The notes under the pieces: generated by a model
Seen by the model: the letters and a program-made list of their open reading frames with translations, nothing else
The model's database searches: none
Told to the model about the DNA's origin: nothing
In this document: positions 28,064 through 36,175 of the stretch, one piece after another
Position numbering within the stretch: the first letter of the stretch is position 1
How the letters are laid out: every line of letters starts with the position of its first letter
Position numbers and translations under genes: made by a program
DNA from: an uncultured Myxococcales bacterium
GTDB lineage: Bacteria; Myxococcota_A; UBA9042; DTJE01
DNA length: 64,000 bases
Direction of reading: 5' to 3'
Assembly: GCA_903857665.1 (NCBI GenBank)
Contig: CAIOFV010000076.1
Location: forward strand, 1-64,000

Positions 28064-30124
28064 TCACGGGCAGCCCGGCCTGGGACAGGTCCCGCCCACG
28101 CACGCATCGAACAGGCGAGCCAGCCACGGCGCCGATGCATCGGCCGACCCGCCGGAGGTGCCGGCCAGCACGACCCCCAGCGCGTCCGGCAGGATCTCGA
28201 AGAGGGCCCCGGGCAGCACGGCCCCGATCGGGTCGCCCGCCAGGATCTGCCCGTCGGGCGAGACGTGCGAGATCACCGCGTCCGCCAGCACCACGGAGGT
28301 GCCGTCCCAGGCCGCGGGTCCGTAGAACAGGCTGTCGCTCACGTGCGACCATCCGGGGCTGCCGTCGGCCTCGATGCGGCGCATCCAGCCGACGGCGCTC
28401 TTCCCGTCCCCCTGGTACAGCATGCGATGGCCGTTGGCCGCGAACGCCCCGTCCGGAAGCCCGACGAACCCGCTGATGAAGTCGTTCCCGTCCTCGTGCA
28501 GCGTGCGTTGCGCCACGACGTTGCCGCTGCCATCGACCCTCGCGAAACGCACGTCGGTCAGGTCGCCCTCCGGCGCCGAATCGAGCACGCCGAACAGCAT
28601 CGCGAAGCCGTCGCCGGCAGGCCGAATGCGCATCATGCCCGTGGCGCTCGCGGGTCCCAGGCCCACGTCCTGCAGCACCTTGCCCGCAGCGTCCAGGCGC
28701 ACGAACCACGCGCTGCGCACGTTGGGCACCCGCGTGCGCGTCCCCGCGAACCCGATGCCTCCGCCAGCGCCCGGCGAGAGGGCGACGGATTCCGCGAACT
28801 GCGTATCGACCACGGTGCGCCACAGGAGCGCGCCGCCTGAATCCAGCGCCATCAGCGCGGTGTCGGGGTAGTCGCGCAGGACGACGACGAACGACCCGTC
28901 GGCGCGGACCAGCAACCCCTGCGCCTCGGTGCTCTTCTGCACGGGAACCCGGACGTCCGAAACCTGCCCGCCGGCGGCATCCACCCGGACCAGGTGTGGA
29001 ACCGTGTCGAGGATCTCGCGCAGGTGGGTCAGCATCACCCACCCGCCGTCGGGGTGCGCCACCGCCGCGAAGGGAAACGCGGCGCCCGGAGGCGTGAAGG
29101 TCCGCACCCAGCCTTCCCGGGGGGAATCGCTGCAGACCCCCTGGTGGCAGGTCGCGCCGGGGACACATGCGCCCGTCGCGGGACAGGCGATTCGATCCAG
29201 CGGGTCGTGGACGCACCCGGCCGCGGCGTCACACCGATCGCCCGTGCATGCGTTGCCGTCGTCGCACTGCAGCGCCTGGCCCTGGCAGACCCCCTTCGAC
29301 ATGCACAGATCATCGACCGTGCACCGATCCCCGTCATCGCAGGCGGAACCCAGCGGGAACCGGACGCCGTCGCACGGGCCGACGATCGCGCAGGTCCCGC
29401 CCAGGCACACCGGGTCGCCCTCTTCGCAAGGGGGCTCGGGCAGGTAGCATCCCGTTGCCGACTGGCACCACTGCTCGCCCACCGACGCGAGCTTGCCTTC
29501 CAGCGTGACCGCCTGTTGCACGTGGACCGCGTGCCGGCAGGACCCCATGCACTCCAGCGGGGGCTTCCACGTCGTGCAGTCGGAATCGAGCGTGCAGGGC
29601 ACCTCCGACCCCAGCGCGGCCGCGATGCCATCCCGCATCCCGGCCGCGATCTCGTCGCACGTCCGGCAGCCGAAGGCGGTTTCGTACAGGCCCGGGCTGC
29701 CGCACTCCGGCGAGCAGGGCATGCCGAGGCAGGAATCGGTCCAATAGCAATCGAACCGCTGCCCCTGGCAGTCGCAAACCAACGATGCCGAGCACGCGCC
29801 ACAGCAGCATTCCAGCCCGATCTCGCAGTGCAGCCCCGGGGCGCAGGGAAGTCCCTGCGGCGATTCCACCTGCGCGAGGGACGCGCAGGTCGTCACCACC
29901 TCCACGTCGAAACCCGGCCCTGCGTCCGCCACCGCGAAACCGTCGATGTCCGATCCGTCGGGATCGCCCGCGCCTGCATCCGCAAGCGGGTCGGCCTGCC
30001 CGGGATCGGCATCGACGGCCCGCGCATCGACATCGCCTGCGTCGGGCCACGACAGGTCCCCCGCGCATGACAGCGACACGACGCCCAGGAGGGCGGCGAC
30101 GAACGGGACGGATGAACGGTTCAC
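28064..30124 (-). CDS. Cysteine-rich lipoprotein with C-terminal beta-propeller-like repeats
   Basis: This 686-residue protein has a signal peptide ending SLSCA (lipobox) and an Asp/Ala linker of about 50 residues. A Cys-rich part follows (residues roughly 80-330), including CCCGAC, ACDDGDRCTVDDLC and QCDDGNACTGDRCD. The CDDGN/CTxDxC repeat is the disulfide-rich module common in myxobacterial secreted proteins. The C-terminal half consists of repeated strands (PDGGWVMLT, ADGSFVVVLRDYPD, LPDGAFAANG) like an unstructured-name propeller or delta-60 repeat. No catalytic motif is seen. It is likely exposed at the outer membrane surface. The start ATG is at 30124. It lies 83 bases from the DUF4091 gene on the same strand. 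Confidence 0.8.
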   Translation of the reverse strand: MNRSSVPFVAALLGVVSLSCAGDLSWPDAGDVDARAVDADPGQADPLADAGAGDPDGSDIDGFAVADAGPGFDVEVVTTCASLAQVESPQGLPCAPGLHCEIGLECCCGACSASLVCDCQGQRFDCYWTDSCLGMPCSPECGSPGLYETAFGCRTCDEIAAGMRDGIAAALGSEVPCTLDSDCTTWKPPLECMGSCRHAVHVQQAVTLEGKLASVGEQWCQSATGCYLPEPPCEEGDPVCLGGTCAIVGPCDGVRFPLGSACDDGDRCTVDDLCMSKGVCQGQALQCDDGNACTGDRCDAAAGCVHDPLDRIACPATGACVPGATCHQGVCSDSPREGWVRTFTPPGAAFPFAAVAHPDGGWVMLTHLREILDTVPHLVRVDAAGGQVSDVRVPVQKSTEAQGLLVRADGSFVVVLRDYPDTALMALDSGGALLWRTVVDTQFAESVALSPGAGGGIGFAGTRTRVPNVRSAWFVRLDAAGKVLQDVGLGPASATGMMRIRPAGDGFAMLFGVLDSAPEGDLTDVRFARVDGSGNVVAQRTLHEDGNDFISGFVGLPDGAFAANGHRMLYQGDGKSAVGWMRRIEADGSPGWSHVSDSLFYGPAAWDGTSVVLADAVISHVSPDGQILAGDPIGAVLPGALFEILPDALGVVLAGTSGGSADASAPWLARLFDACVGGTCPRPGCP

Positions 30125-30207
30125 GACATCCCCCGACTCACGACGTTGTTGCGGGAATCACACCCCCGCTGATGATAGGGAATCGCGGGGGGCGGTGCCA
30201 GGGGTTA

Positions 30208-32622
30208 CTACCCCCCCGGGGGCAGGCGTCGCCGACCCATGCGCTTCAGGAAACCGAACAGCTTCGCCCGGACCTTCGTGAATGCCTCGTAGTCGTCGCC
30301 CCGCCGGTCCGGCGAGACGTTCCCGAGGACCGTCGGCTGGAACCCGGTATCGGTCGATTTCAGCACGTAGTCCTGCCAGAAGTTCGGGTCGATGGAGGCC
30401 TTCAGTGAGGACAGGTACGCCGCCGCCTCCCGGGCAACAGGGGCCTGCGGCGCCGCGGCGATCCGTCGGCGCAGCGTCGCCACGTACTTCGCGTCCTTGA
30501 TGCCTTCCCGCAGCCCTTCCAGCGCCAGACGGTCCAGCAGGCGACCGCCGGAGGTCGGGTAGGCCAGCAGGAAGTCCGGGAAGGGGATGTTGTCCGCGGC
30601 CCGGTCGAAGTCGTCATAGGGATCGGCGACCATGGTTCCCAGCGCATACGACGACACGACGGTAGCATCGGTCGCGACGGCCAGCAGCCCGTGCAGGAAC
30701 CGGTTGTAGACAGGGTCCCACAGGTACGACGTGTTGGTCGTGTAGTACCCGAACCCCGCCTGGTGCTGCGCGAAGCCGGCATCCTGGTGCTGCGGCGCCC
30801 AGACCTTGAAATCGACCAGCGCGTCCAGCGGCGGGATCCGGCCGCCCGGCACCTCGAAGGCGCCGCCGGGCAGCGGCCGCTGCAACTCCATCGCGTACGT
30901 CACCGACGTCGATCCGCCGTTCGCCCGGATGATCGTGTCCAGTCGATCGCAGAGGACCCGGTATACCGCGTGCTCGCCCGGCTCGTCGGCGCAGTTGAAC
31001 AGGAAGCGCGTGCCATACCGGGCGGCCACCGCCGTCATGCGCCGGATGAATTCCCCGAAAGCCTCGACGAACCGCGGGTCCGACAGGTCCCGGTACAGGT
31101 CGGGGCCGGTCGCGTGGCCGAACAGCGCCTGCTCGATGTCGCCGCGGGCCTTCCAGATCATCAGCATGACGGGTCGACCCACGATGCCGGCGGCGGACAT
31201 CGCCGCCATCTTCCGATCCAGTTGCGCGGTATCGAACGCGAAGCGGCCGTCGGCGTCGCGCGTGGTCCGGACATCCCCGTCGGCCTCCCACAGGAAGGGC
31301 TCGGCGCCGGTTTCGCGGAACACGCGGAAGGCCTCCTCCGGCCGGTTCGTCACTCGCATCATGTACGGGTCGGTGTAGATCGGGTTCAGGTGCGCGGGCG
31401 GATCCAGCGCGATCAGCAGCACGTCGACCCGCAACGCCAGCGTCTTGAGCAGCCTGCCCTGCCGCAGGATCCGGACCTGCCCGGCATGGGTCCCGCCTTG
31501 AAGATCCCGCGGCACGTGGATCTTCAGCCAGACCCGCACCGACGACCGGGGATCCAGCGACAGCGTCGCGAAGCCGTCCAGGTAGTCGGGCACCCGGGCC
31601 CACGCGGCATTCACGCCCGGCAGTACGTAGGGCGCCAGGCGCCTGTCGGCCTCGACGACCCGAGCCACCTCGATGGCGGACGCCGGGATCGCGGCGCCAC
31701 CGCCGACGCGCGCCAGGTCGGACACGCGTACCTCGAGGCCGTCGATGCCCGTTTCGGAATACAGGCCGACGGCGACCGGCTCGATTTCACCCGGGGCGCT
31801 GGACACGTCGATGACGGAAGCGACCTCGCGCCGGGATGGCCGCGTGCCGGCGAACACGGGCCGCATCGGGTCCCGCAAGAACACCGTCAGGCCGAGGGCC
31901 GCGCGGGGCGGGGAGCGTCGTGCAACGTCGGGAGGCAGGGCGACCCTCCGGTAGCCCAGGCAGGTCCGCGAGGCCTGTTGCAGGGCGTCGATCTGCGAAG
32001 GCGTCACCGATCGCAGGGTGATCGACTCGATCGGAAGATCCTTCGGCGCGTCCCGGAGCACGAACCGGAAGGCCCCGCGAACGGCCCGCACCAGCGGGAA
32101 CGCGGTCCGGGCGAGCGGGAACCGGTACACCTTCCATGTCCCGTCACCGCGGTCGCCCAGCCCCCCGAGATTGTCGAACTCCCGGTTGCCTGCGGCGAGG
32201 TCTCCGTCGCCGCGAGGCCCCTCGATCCGGCTGCGCACCACCGCGACCCGGGGCCGGGCCCAGTCGTCCCGGTAGCGGATCTCCAGCACCATCGGCCCCG
32301 TCGGCAGGCCGTCCCCGTCCACGTCGAAGGCCGGCAGATCGACGTCCAGCACCCTGCCGGCCAGCAGTTTCCGGAAGGTGACCCCATCCTCGGTGACAGG
32401 TTCGGACATCGCGCCGGCGGTGAACGATGCGCCGCTGGCGGATTGGGCCCCGCCTTCGAACCGGATCCCGCGCGACCGGGCCGGGTCGGGTGGGTCGAAC
32501 CGGGGCAGCGAGCACCCCGGTTTCGGGGGCTGGGGGGACTGGGCAGCGGCCTGGAACGGACCGGCGACGACCAGCACCCACGCGCCCGTCAGCAGCGAAG
32601 CGGTCGCGAAGGAGCGGGTCAT
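30208..32622 (-). CDS. Secreted DUF4091 / glycoside-hydrolase-like protein
   Basis: This 804-residue exported protein has signal peptide MTRSFATASLLTGAWVLVVA ending near AAAQ. N-terminal beta-sandwich segments are followed by a TIM-barrel-like region (EPFLWEADGDV, MLMIWKARGDIEQALFG, FLFNCADEPGEHAVYRVL). The C-terminal signature LDRLALEGLREGIKDAKYV matches the DUF4091 family, related to GH123-type hexosaminidases. The Asp-Glu pair in NCADEPGE resembles the catalytic DE of that clan, so a glycosidase role is plausible but unproven. The ATG at 32622 overlaps the stop of the DUF190/CBS gene (ATGA), implying translational coupling in the fluoride-channel operon. That is an unexpected partner. Confidence 0.8.
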   Translation of the reverse strand: MTRSFATASLLTGAWVLVVAGPFQAAAQSPQPPKPGCSLPRFDPPDPARSRGIRFEGGAQSASGASFTAGAMSEPVTEDGVTFRKLLAGRVLDVDLPAFDVDGDGLPTGPMVLEIRYRDDWARPRVAVVRSRIEGPRGDGDLAAGNREFDNLGGLGDRGDGTWKVYRFPLARTAFPLVRAVRGAFRFVLRDAPKDLPIESITLRSVTPSQIDALQQASRTCLGYRRVALPPDVARRSPPRAALGLTVFLRDPMRPVFAGTRPSRREVASVIDVSSAPGEIEPVAVGLYSETGIDGLEVRVSDLARVGGGAAIPASAIEVARVVEADRRLAPYVLPGVNAAWARVPDYLDGFATLSLDPRSSVRVWLKIHVPRDLQGGTHAGQVRILRQGRLLKTLALRVDVLLIALDPPAHLNPIYTDPYMMRVTNRPEEAFRVFRETGAEPFLWEADGDVRTTRDADGRFAFDTAQLDRKMAAMSAAGIVGRPVMLMIWKARGDIEQALFGHATGPDLYRDLSDPRFVEAFGEFIRRMTAVAARYGTRFLFNCADEPGEHAVYRVLCDRLDTIIRANGGSTSVTYAMELQRPLPGGAFEVPGGRIPPLDALVDFKVWAPQHQDAGFAQHQAGFGYYTTNTSYLWDPVYNRFLHGLLAVATDATVVSSYALGTMVADPYDDFDRAADNIPFPDFLLAYPTSGGRLLDRLALEGLREGIKDAKYVATLRRRIAAAPQAPVAREAAAYLSSLKASIDPNFWQDYVLKSTDTGFQPTVLGNVSPDRRGDDYEAFTKVRAKLFGFLKRMGRRRLPPGG

Positions 32623-33911
32623 CCGCCTCGCTCCGGCTGGAGCAGGCCGTGCAGCAGGTCCGCACGATCCAGGATCCCGACCAGGCGACCGTCGCCGTCC
32701 ACCACGGCGGCGACCTTGTGGCTGCCGCCCACCAGGATCGCGATGGCGTCGCCAACGGTGGCGTCCTGTTGCACGGTAGCGACGCTTGCGGTCATGAGGT
32801 CCGCGGCCGTCCGGGCCTTCATGTGCCGCCGCTCGGCCCGGTCTTCCTCGGTCGATGACGCGAAGGGCAGGCGGTCCATCAGCGAACGCAGGACGCCCGG
32901 GTGCAGCGACGGGGTCAGCCGAACCAGCAGTTCCGCATCCGACACCAGGCCGACGACCCTGCGGTCCACATCGACGACCAGCGCCCGGTTCAGCCGGGTG
33001 GAAATCACGGCCTGGAGGACCTCGGGCAGCGGCGTGTCGGCGTGGACCAACGGCGGGTCGCGGCGCATCACACGGGACACCGGCGTGTCGATCCGCAGGC
33101 CGCCGACGCCCGAGGCGACATCCGCCGTCGGGAACCCGCCGGCGACGGTCTTCAAGACGTCGAACCGGCTGATGATCCCCGCGAAGCGCCCGGCGGCATC
33201 GACCACGGGCAAGCGCTTCAACCTGCGCCGCGCCATCCGATCGGCGGCCTCGGCCAGCGGGCAATCGATCGGAACCGTGACCGGGTCGGGCGTCATCACG
33301 TCCGCGGCCGTCTTCGAGGCCCCGGCCAACCGCTCCAGCTCGGCCAGGTACGACGCCTCGTCCAGCGCGGGAAGCAGTTCGACGCGGACGCCCAGCCCTC
33401 CCCGGGCCACCAGGTCGCCGCTGGTGATGATGCCGACCGGGATGCCGTCGCTCACGACGGGGATGGCCCGGTAGGACTTGCCGACCACCAGTTCGATCAC
33501 GCGCTGGAGGGGGGTTTCGGGCGTCACGATCGCGACATCGCGCGACATCACGTCGGCCACGGTCACCCGCCGGGGAATCCCCCGGACGGGCACCGGCGAA
33601 TGCAGCACGACCTCGGTGTCCTCCTGGGTGATCAGCCCCTGTCGCACCAGGCCCTTCACCTGCGGCATCAGGCGTTCCACCCGCTCGGGCGAGTCGATCC
33701 ACTCGATGACGATCGGCAGGTTCCAGCGGACGTCGGCGAGGCGGCTGGAGTGGAGGTCCCCGGACGCTCCGAAGCCCTCGGTCGCCCGGTACAGCGTGGC
33801 GCCGGCGGCGTTCTCGTCCTTCAGGAACGCCAGCAGCGCGGCCGCCAGCGAGCGATGCCCGTGGCGATCCTCGTCGTTGATGTAGATGCGGACCCGCTTG
33901 GCGATTTCCAC
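32619..33911 (-). CDS. DUF190 protein with four CBS domains
   Basis: This 430-residue cytoplasmic regulator has an N-terminal DUF190 domain of about 105 residues (KRVRIYINDEDRHGHRSLA; ATLYRATEGFGASGDLHS; PIVIEWID). Two pairs of CBS motifs follow, opening with VADVMSRDVAIVTPETPL, AADVMTPDPVTVPIDCPL, VSRVMRRDPPLVHADTPL and AADLMTASVATVQQDATV. CBS pairs bind adenine nucleotides. DUF190 is often encoded beside the fluoride channel Fluc, which is the next gene upstream (57 bases). The inference is that it senses nucleotide or energy state for this operon. The start is the ATG at 33911, and the stop overlaps the DUF4091 gene start. Confidence 0.92.
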   Translation of the reverse strand: MEIAKRVRIYINDEDRHGHRSLAAALLAFLKDENAAGATLYRATEGFGASGDLHSSRLADVRWNLPIVIEWIDSPERVERLMPQVKGLVRQGLITQEDTEVVLHSPVPVRGIPRRVTVADVMSRDVAIVTPETPLQRVIELVVGKSYRAIPVVSDGIPVGIITSGDLVARGGLGVRVELLPALDEASYLAELERLAGASKTAADVMTPDPVTVPIDCPLAEAADRMARRRLKRLPVVDAAGRFAGIISRFDVLKTVAGGFPTADVASGVGGLRIDTPVSRVMRRDPPLVHADTPLPEVLQAVISTRLNRALVVDVDRRVVGLVSDAELLVRLTPSLHPGVLRSLMDRLPFASSTEEDRAERRHMKARTAADLMTASVATVQQDATVGDAIAILVGGSHKVAAVVDGDGRLVGILDRADLLHGLLQPERGG

Positions 33912-33968
33912 GAGGCACCTCCGGGCGGGCGGCCGCGGTGGCTGTTCCGGTGCTCCTGCCCGTCCATT

Positions 33969-34358
33969 CTACCCGGTCCAGGCCGAAACGAGGTCCGCCA
34001 CCTTCAGCCCGGCCAGCCCGGCCAGCAGGCAGCCGATGACCGTGCCGCCCAGGTTGATCGCGGCGGTGCCCCAGTTCCCGTCGTCCAGCAGCCGCAGCGT
34101 CTCGTAGTTGAAGGACGAGTAGGTCGTGAAGCCCCCCAGGACCCCGGTCGTCAGGAACAGGCGGACCTGGCCCGGGACCAGCCCGGTGGTCGTCGCCAGG
34201 CGCATCACCAGCGAGATCAGGAACGACCCGACGAGGTTGACGATCAGCGTGCCGAACGGGAAGCCCTGCCCGAACGCGGCCGCGGCCCCGGTGCCGACCA
34301 GGTACCGCGCACCGGAACCCAGGGCGCCTCCGCAGCACACCCACAGGAACGGGATCAT
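33969..34358 (-). CDS. crcB: Fluoride ion channel Fluc/CrcB
   Basis: This 129-residue four-helix membrane protein works as a dual-topology dimer to export fluoride. Family signatures are GGALGSGARYLVG, FGTLIVNLVGSFLISLV and TTGVLGGFTTYSSFNYET, which contains the Phe box and the pore-lining TTYSSF. The C-terminal helix has GGTVIGCLLAGLAGL. A single crcB gene is consistent with a homodimer. The start ATG at 34358 is preceded by GGAGGTG. A sigma70-like promoter lies immediately upstream, leaving a leader too short for a fluoride riboswitch. It is first gene of the operon crcB-DUF190/CBS-DUF4091. Confidence 0.95.
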   Translation of the reverse strand: MIPFLWVCCGGALGSGARYLVGTGAAAAFGQGFPFGTLIVNLVGSFLISLVMRLATTTGLVPGQVRLFLTTGVLGGFTTYSSFNYETLRLLDDGNWGTAAINLGGTVIGCLLAGLAGLKVADLVSAWTG

Positions 34359-34378
34359 GCGGACACCTCCGTCGAACC

Positions 34379-34408
34379 ATTCAACGGCACACGATTCCGT
34401 CGTGTCAA
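34379..34408 (-). promoter_or_regulatory. Promoter of the crcB operon with embedded inverted repeat
   Basis: On the minus strand TTGACA (34408-34403), 18 bases, then TTGAAT (34384-34379). The spacer contains the inverted repeat ACACGA-N5-TCGTGT (34389-34405 on the plus strand), overlapping the -35 box. This could be an operator. The predicted start would leave a leader of only about 15-20 bases before the crcB ATG. Confidence 0.5.
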
Positions 34409-34485
34409 GTTGCCGTCGCCGTTCCCCGGCACGTCGCGCGCCGTCCTCCGGCGGGGATCACCCACCGCCGAACTCCTCGCCGCCC

Positions 34486-34514
34486 TTGACGGATCGACCG
34501 GTCTCCTGTAGTTT
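34486..34514 (+). promoter_or_regulatory. Candidate promoter of the ketosynthase/BtrH operon
   Basis: TTGACG (34486-34491), 17 bases, then TAGTTT (34509-34514). The -35 is good and the -10 poor. It lies 70 bases before the first gene of the eight-gene operon and points away from crcB. Confidence 0.35.
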
Positions 34515-34583
34515 TGGCCGCCGAATTCCGACCGTCCGGATCCCTCGCGACGGCCGGTGTTCCCGGGGACCCAGGAGTCCAGG

Positions 34584-35051
34584 ATGGCCAGCGAGGATCG
34601 CGTCACGAAGGCCGGCACACCCGAGCGGTGGAGCCGCATCGTCACCTACAGGCCCGGCGAGGATGGCACCGTCCAGTCCATTCGCGACGACGGCTTCGAA
34701 GACAGCGCCCTGGTCCACGACGTGGCCTGGGCGCTGATCCACCGCAACGCTGCCGACGCGTGGCACCAGGCGAAGGACGGGCGCGGCAGCACGCTGCAGT
34801 ACCACATGGTCGCGAACCTGCTGAACCCGGACATGCTGGCGGAGCTGGTCGGGATGTGGCGCTGGCGCGTTCGGCGCCACCTGCGCCCCGGGGTGTTCGC
34901 GGGCCTGTCGCCTGCGCTGTTGCAGAAGTACGCGTGGGCGCTGCGCCTGACCGTCGAGCAGTTGAAATCCGTTCCGGTCGAACCGCCGCCGGTCCCGCCC
35001 GAGAACCCAGGCGCATCAACAAACCCGCCGTCACCCGGGACCGGCGGCTGA
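34584..35051 (+). CDS. Conserved-looking hypothetical protein, first gene of the ketosynthase operon
   Basis: This 155-residue soluble protein is not recognised. The ATG at 34584 has AGGAG at 34573-34577. The N-terminal two thirds are helical and charged (VHDVAWALIHRNAADAWHQ, LNPDMLAELVGMWRWRVRRH). LSPALLQKYAWALRLTVEQL has the look of the last helices of an XRE-type DNA-binding domain or of a small helical adaptor. The last 25 residues are a Pro-rich tail (EPPPVPPENPGAS). No signal peptide, membrane segment or catalytic motif is seen. It ends 6 bases before the BtrH-like gene, so they are almost certainly co-transcribed. It could be a regulator of, or scaffold for, the pathway. Confidence 0.7.
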   Translation: MASEDRVTKAGTPERWSRIVTYRPGEDGTVQSIRDDGFEDSALVHDVAWALIHRNAADAWHQAKDGRGSTLQYHMVANLLNPDMLAELVGMWRWRVRRHLRPGVFAGLSPALLQKYAWALRLTVEQLKSVPVEPPPVPPENPGASTNPPSPGTGG

Positions 35052-35057
35052 GGACGC

Positions 35058-36065
35058 ATGCAGATCCCCTTCACGCACCTCCAGGGCGCCCACTGCGAAA
35101 CGGCGACGATCGCCAGCCTGCTTCAGCACCGGGGCCTGCACGTCACCGAACCGCAGGTGTTCGGCATCGGGTCGGGGTTCTTCTTCGCCTACCTGCCGTT
35201 CATCAAGGTGTCGGACCAGAAGTTCCCGCTGGTATCGTTCAGGGCGCCGCCCGGGTCGATCCTGAAGAAGGTCGGCAAGCGCCTGGGCGTGACGTTCCAC
35301 GACGTGACGTTCAAGGACGAAGGCAAGGCGATGGACGCCCTGGACAGGGCGCTGGACCAGGGCATTCCGACCGCCCTCCAGACGGGCGTGTACTGGCTGC
35401 CCTACCTGCCCGGCGCGTTCCGGTTCCACTTCAACGCGCACAACATCATCGTGTACGGCCGCGAAGGCGACGAGTACCTGGTCAGCGACCCGGTGCTGGC
35501 CGAGCCGGTCCGATGCAGCCGGGCCGACCTGCAGCGGGCGCGCTTCAGCCGCGGCGACATGGCTCCGAACGGGCGCCTGTACTACCCGCTCACCGTGCCG
35601 GCGCAGGTCGACCTGAAGGGGCCGGTCCGGCAGGGCCTGAAGGACGCGTGCTTCAACATGCTGAAGATCCCGGTGCCGCTGATCGGCGTGCGCGGCATGC
35701 GGCGGCTGGCGCGCGTGGTCGAGGGCTGGCCGGCGAAGCTGGGGCCCGAGATGGCGGCGCTGAACATCGGCCACCTGGTCCTGCTGCTGGAGGAAATCGG
35801 CACGGGCGGCGCGGGCTTCCGGTTCATGTACGGCGCCTTCCTGCGGGACGCGGCGCAGATCCTGGGCATGGACGGGCTGGCGGACGCGGCGCGGCGCCTG
35901 ACGGCGGTGGGCGACCGGTGGCGCGACTTCGCGTTGCTGGCGTCGCGGACCTGCAAGGGCCGCAAGGTCGTCGAAAACCCGTACGGCCATCTCGCGGACA
36001 TCCTGCGCGAATGCGCCGATCGCGAAGAGGCCATCTTCCGGGACGTCCGCGCGCTGGTCCGGTAG
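35058..36065 (+). CDS. BtrH-like cysteine acyltransferase (BtrH N-terminal + DUF4872)
   Basis: This 335-residue protein has a papain/C39-like N-terminal fold. The apparent catalytic triad is Cys13 (GAHCETATIASLL), His128 (FHFNAHNIIVYG) and Asp144 (YLVSDPV). The C-terminal half (from about residue 160) is helical, as in the DUF4872 partner domain. BtrH of butirosin synthesis moves an acyl group from an acyl carrier protein to an amine of the aminoglycoside. The related bacteriocin C39 peptidases are also cysteine enzymes. An ACP and ketosynthases lie in the same operon, so an ACP-to-acceptor acyltransferase is the best guess; peptidase activity is the alternative. It has no signal peptide. Confidence 0.85.
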   Translation: MQIPFTHLQGAHCETATIASLLQHRGLHVTEPQVFGIGSGFFFAYLPFIKVSDQKFPLVSFRAPPGSILKKVGKRLGVTFHDVTFKDEGKAMDALDRALDQGIPTALQTGVYWLPYLPGAFRFHFNAHNIIVYGREGDEYLVSDPVLAEPVRCSRADLQRARFSRGDMAPNGRLYYPLTVPAQVDLKGPVRQGLKDACFNMLKIPVPLIGVRGMRRLARVVEGWPAKLGPEMAALNIGHLVLLLEEIGTGGAGFRFMYGAFLRDAAQILGMDGLADAARRLTAVGDRWRDFALLASRTCKGRKVVENPYGHLADILRECADREEAIFRDVRALVR

Positions 36066-36088
36066 GATCGACCTGGCGCAACAGGTGT

Positions 36089-36160
36089 CCCGCCCGGGCA
36101 CTCGGGCGCAGTCGGCGGGTTTCCGGCGGAAACTCCCGACGAAGACGGAGTCAACCCGGG
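36089..36160 (-). repeat. Hairpin repeat copy D, inverted, between btrH-like and ABC genes
   Basis: Read on the minus strand, this segment matches copy B in recC: gactccgtcttcgtcgggag, then a GTTTCC-GCC-GGAAAC hairpin (36119-36133), then a cgactgcgcccgagtgcccgggcggg tail. It fills most of the 110-base gap between the BtrH-like gene and the ABC ATPase gene, so it is transcribed as the complement within the operon. It could affect mRNA stability or relative expression. Confidence 0.75.
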
Positions 36161-36175
36161 CCCAATAGGTGTTCA

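Noticed and set aside
32623..34380. Upstream extension of the DUF4091 frame across the CBS and crcB genes.
   Set aside because: The extension is Arg/Gly-rich shadow sequence; a signal peptide begins at 32622 and overlaps the CBS stop.
34359..34480. Possible fluoride riboswitch upstream of crcB.
   Set aside because: No convincing crcB-motif pseudoknot was found, and the promoter sits within about 50 bases of the ATG, leaving no room in the transcript.
34514..36175. Open frame running into the ABC ATPase from far upstream.
   Set aside because: It shadows the two preceding genes; family similarity starts at the ATG at 36176.
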